From assembly GCA_903813345.2 (NCBI GenBank), contig CAIIXF020000009.1:5820030-5884029 (forward strand): 64,000 nt of DNA, written 5' to 3'. More model-generated notes on the stretch are below. The model was not told the origin of the DNA. It ran no database searches and was given only the letters and a program-made list of their open reading frames with translations. Numbering within the stretch: position 1 is the stretch's first letter. Source of the DNA: Owenia fusiformis. Taxonomy: Eukaryota > Annelida > Polychaeta > Sabellida > Oweniidae. The stretch itself is not shown here.

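Noticed and set aside
932-64000. Myosin VII or X instead of XV
   Set aside because: Too few IQ motifs and no coiled coil after them as in VII or X, no PH domains as in X, and the long insertion within the first FERM with the FQAFIDRY converter fits XV better.

Overview
The window is animal genomic DNA: AT-rich, dense in introns with GT-AG splice sites, minisatellites, short inverted-repeat transposons and one DIRS-order retrotransposon. It suggests an invertebrate, probably marine, but the phylum cannot be fixed from the sequence alone.

One host gene runs left to right across the whole window: an unconventional myosin of class XV (MYO15A-like). I could chain 30 exons with matching splice phase at every junction, giving about 2,718 codons. 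They encode the last part of the motor head, two to three IQ motifs, the first MyTH4 domain, the F1 lobe of the first FERM domain, a disordered insertion of about 1,800 residues, the F2 and F3 lobes, the SH3 domain and the start of a proline-rich linker. The 5' part (most of the motor, any N-terminal extension, the promoter) and the 3' part (expected second MyTH4-FERM) lie outside the window.

Layout: 1-8.8 kb holds motor and IQ exons between minisatellites and small transposons. 8.8-29.8 kb is a 21-kb intron holding, on the minus strand, a DIRS-order element (about 11784-17234) with gag, reverse transcriptase/RNase H and tyrosine recombinase frames all open. Its split direct repeats are identical over 189 and 84 bp. 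29.7-44.4 kb holds the last IQ exon, MyTH4 and FERM F1. 44.8-57.2 kb holds large exons for the disordered linker. 57.4-64 kb holds FERM F2/F3 and SH3.

The most unusual signal is a set of tandem arrays whose repeat unit is itself a splice junction of this gene. A 32-bp array (2691-4087) repeats the intron-1 acceptor plus the first ~15 nt of exon 2. A ~35-bp array (8396-8658) repeats the intron-3 acceptor plus the first codons of exon 4. A 29-bp array (41060-41345) starts exactly at the exon-11 donor and repeats it. Exon 17 is a 45-bp coding array whose units each begin with an acceptor-like site. A second theme is three sequence groups of transposons with short inverted ends, a CCGT/CTGT microsatellite near the 5' end and repeated interiors. 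Two of these copies sit inside minisatellite arrays.
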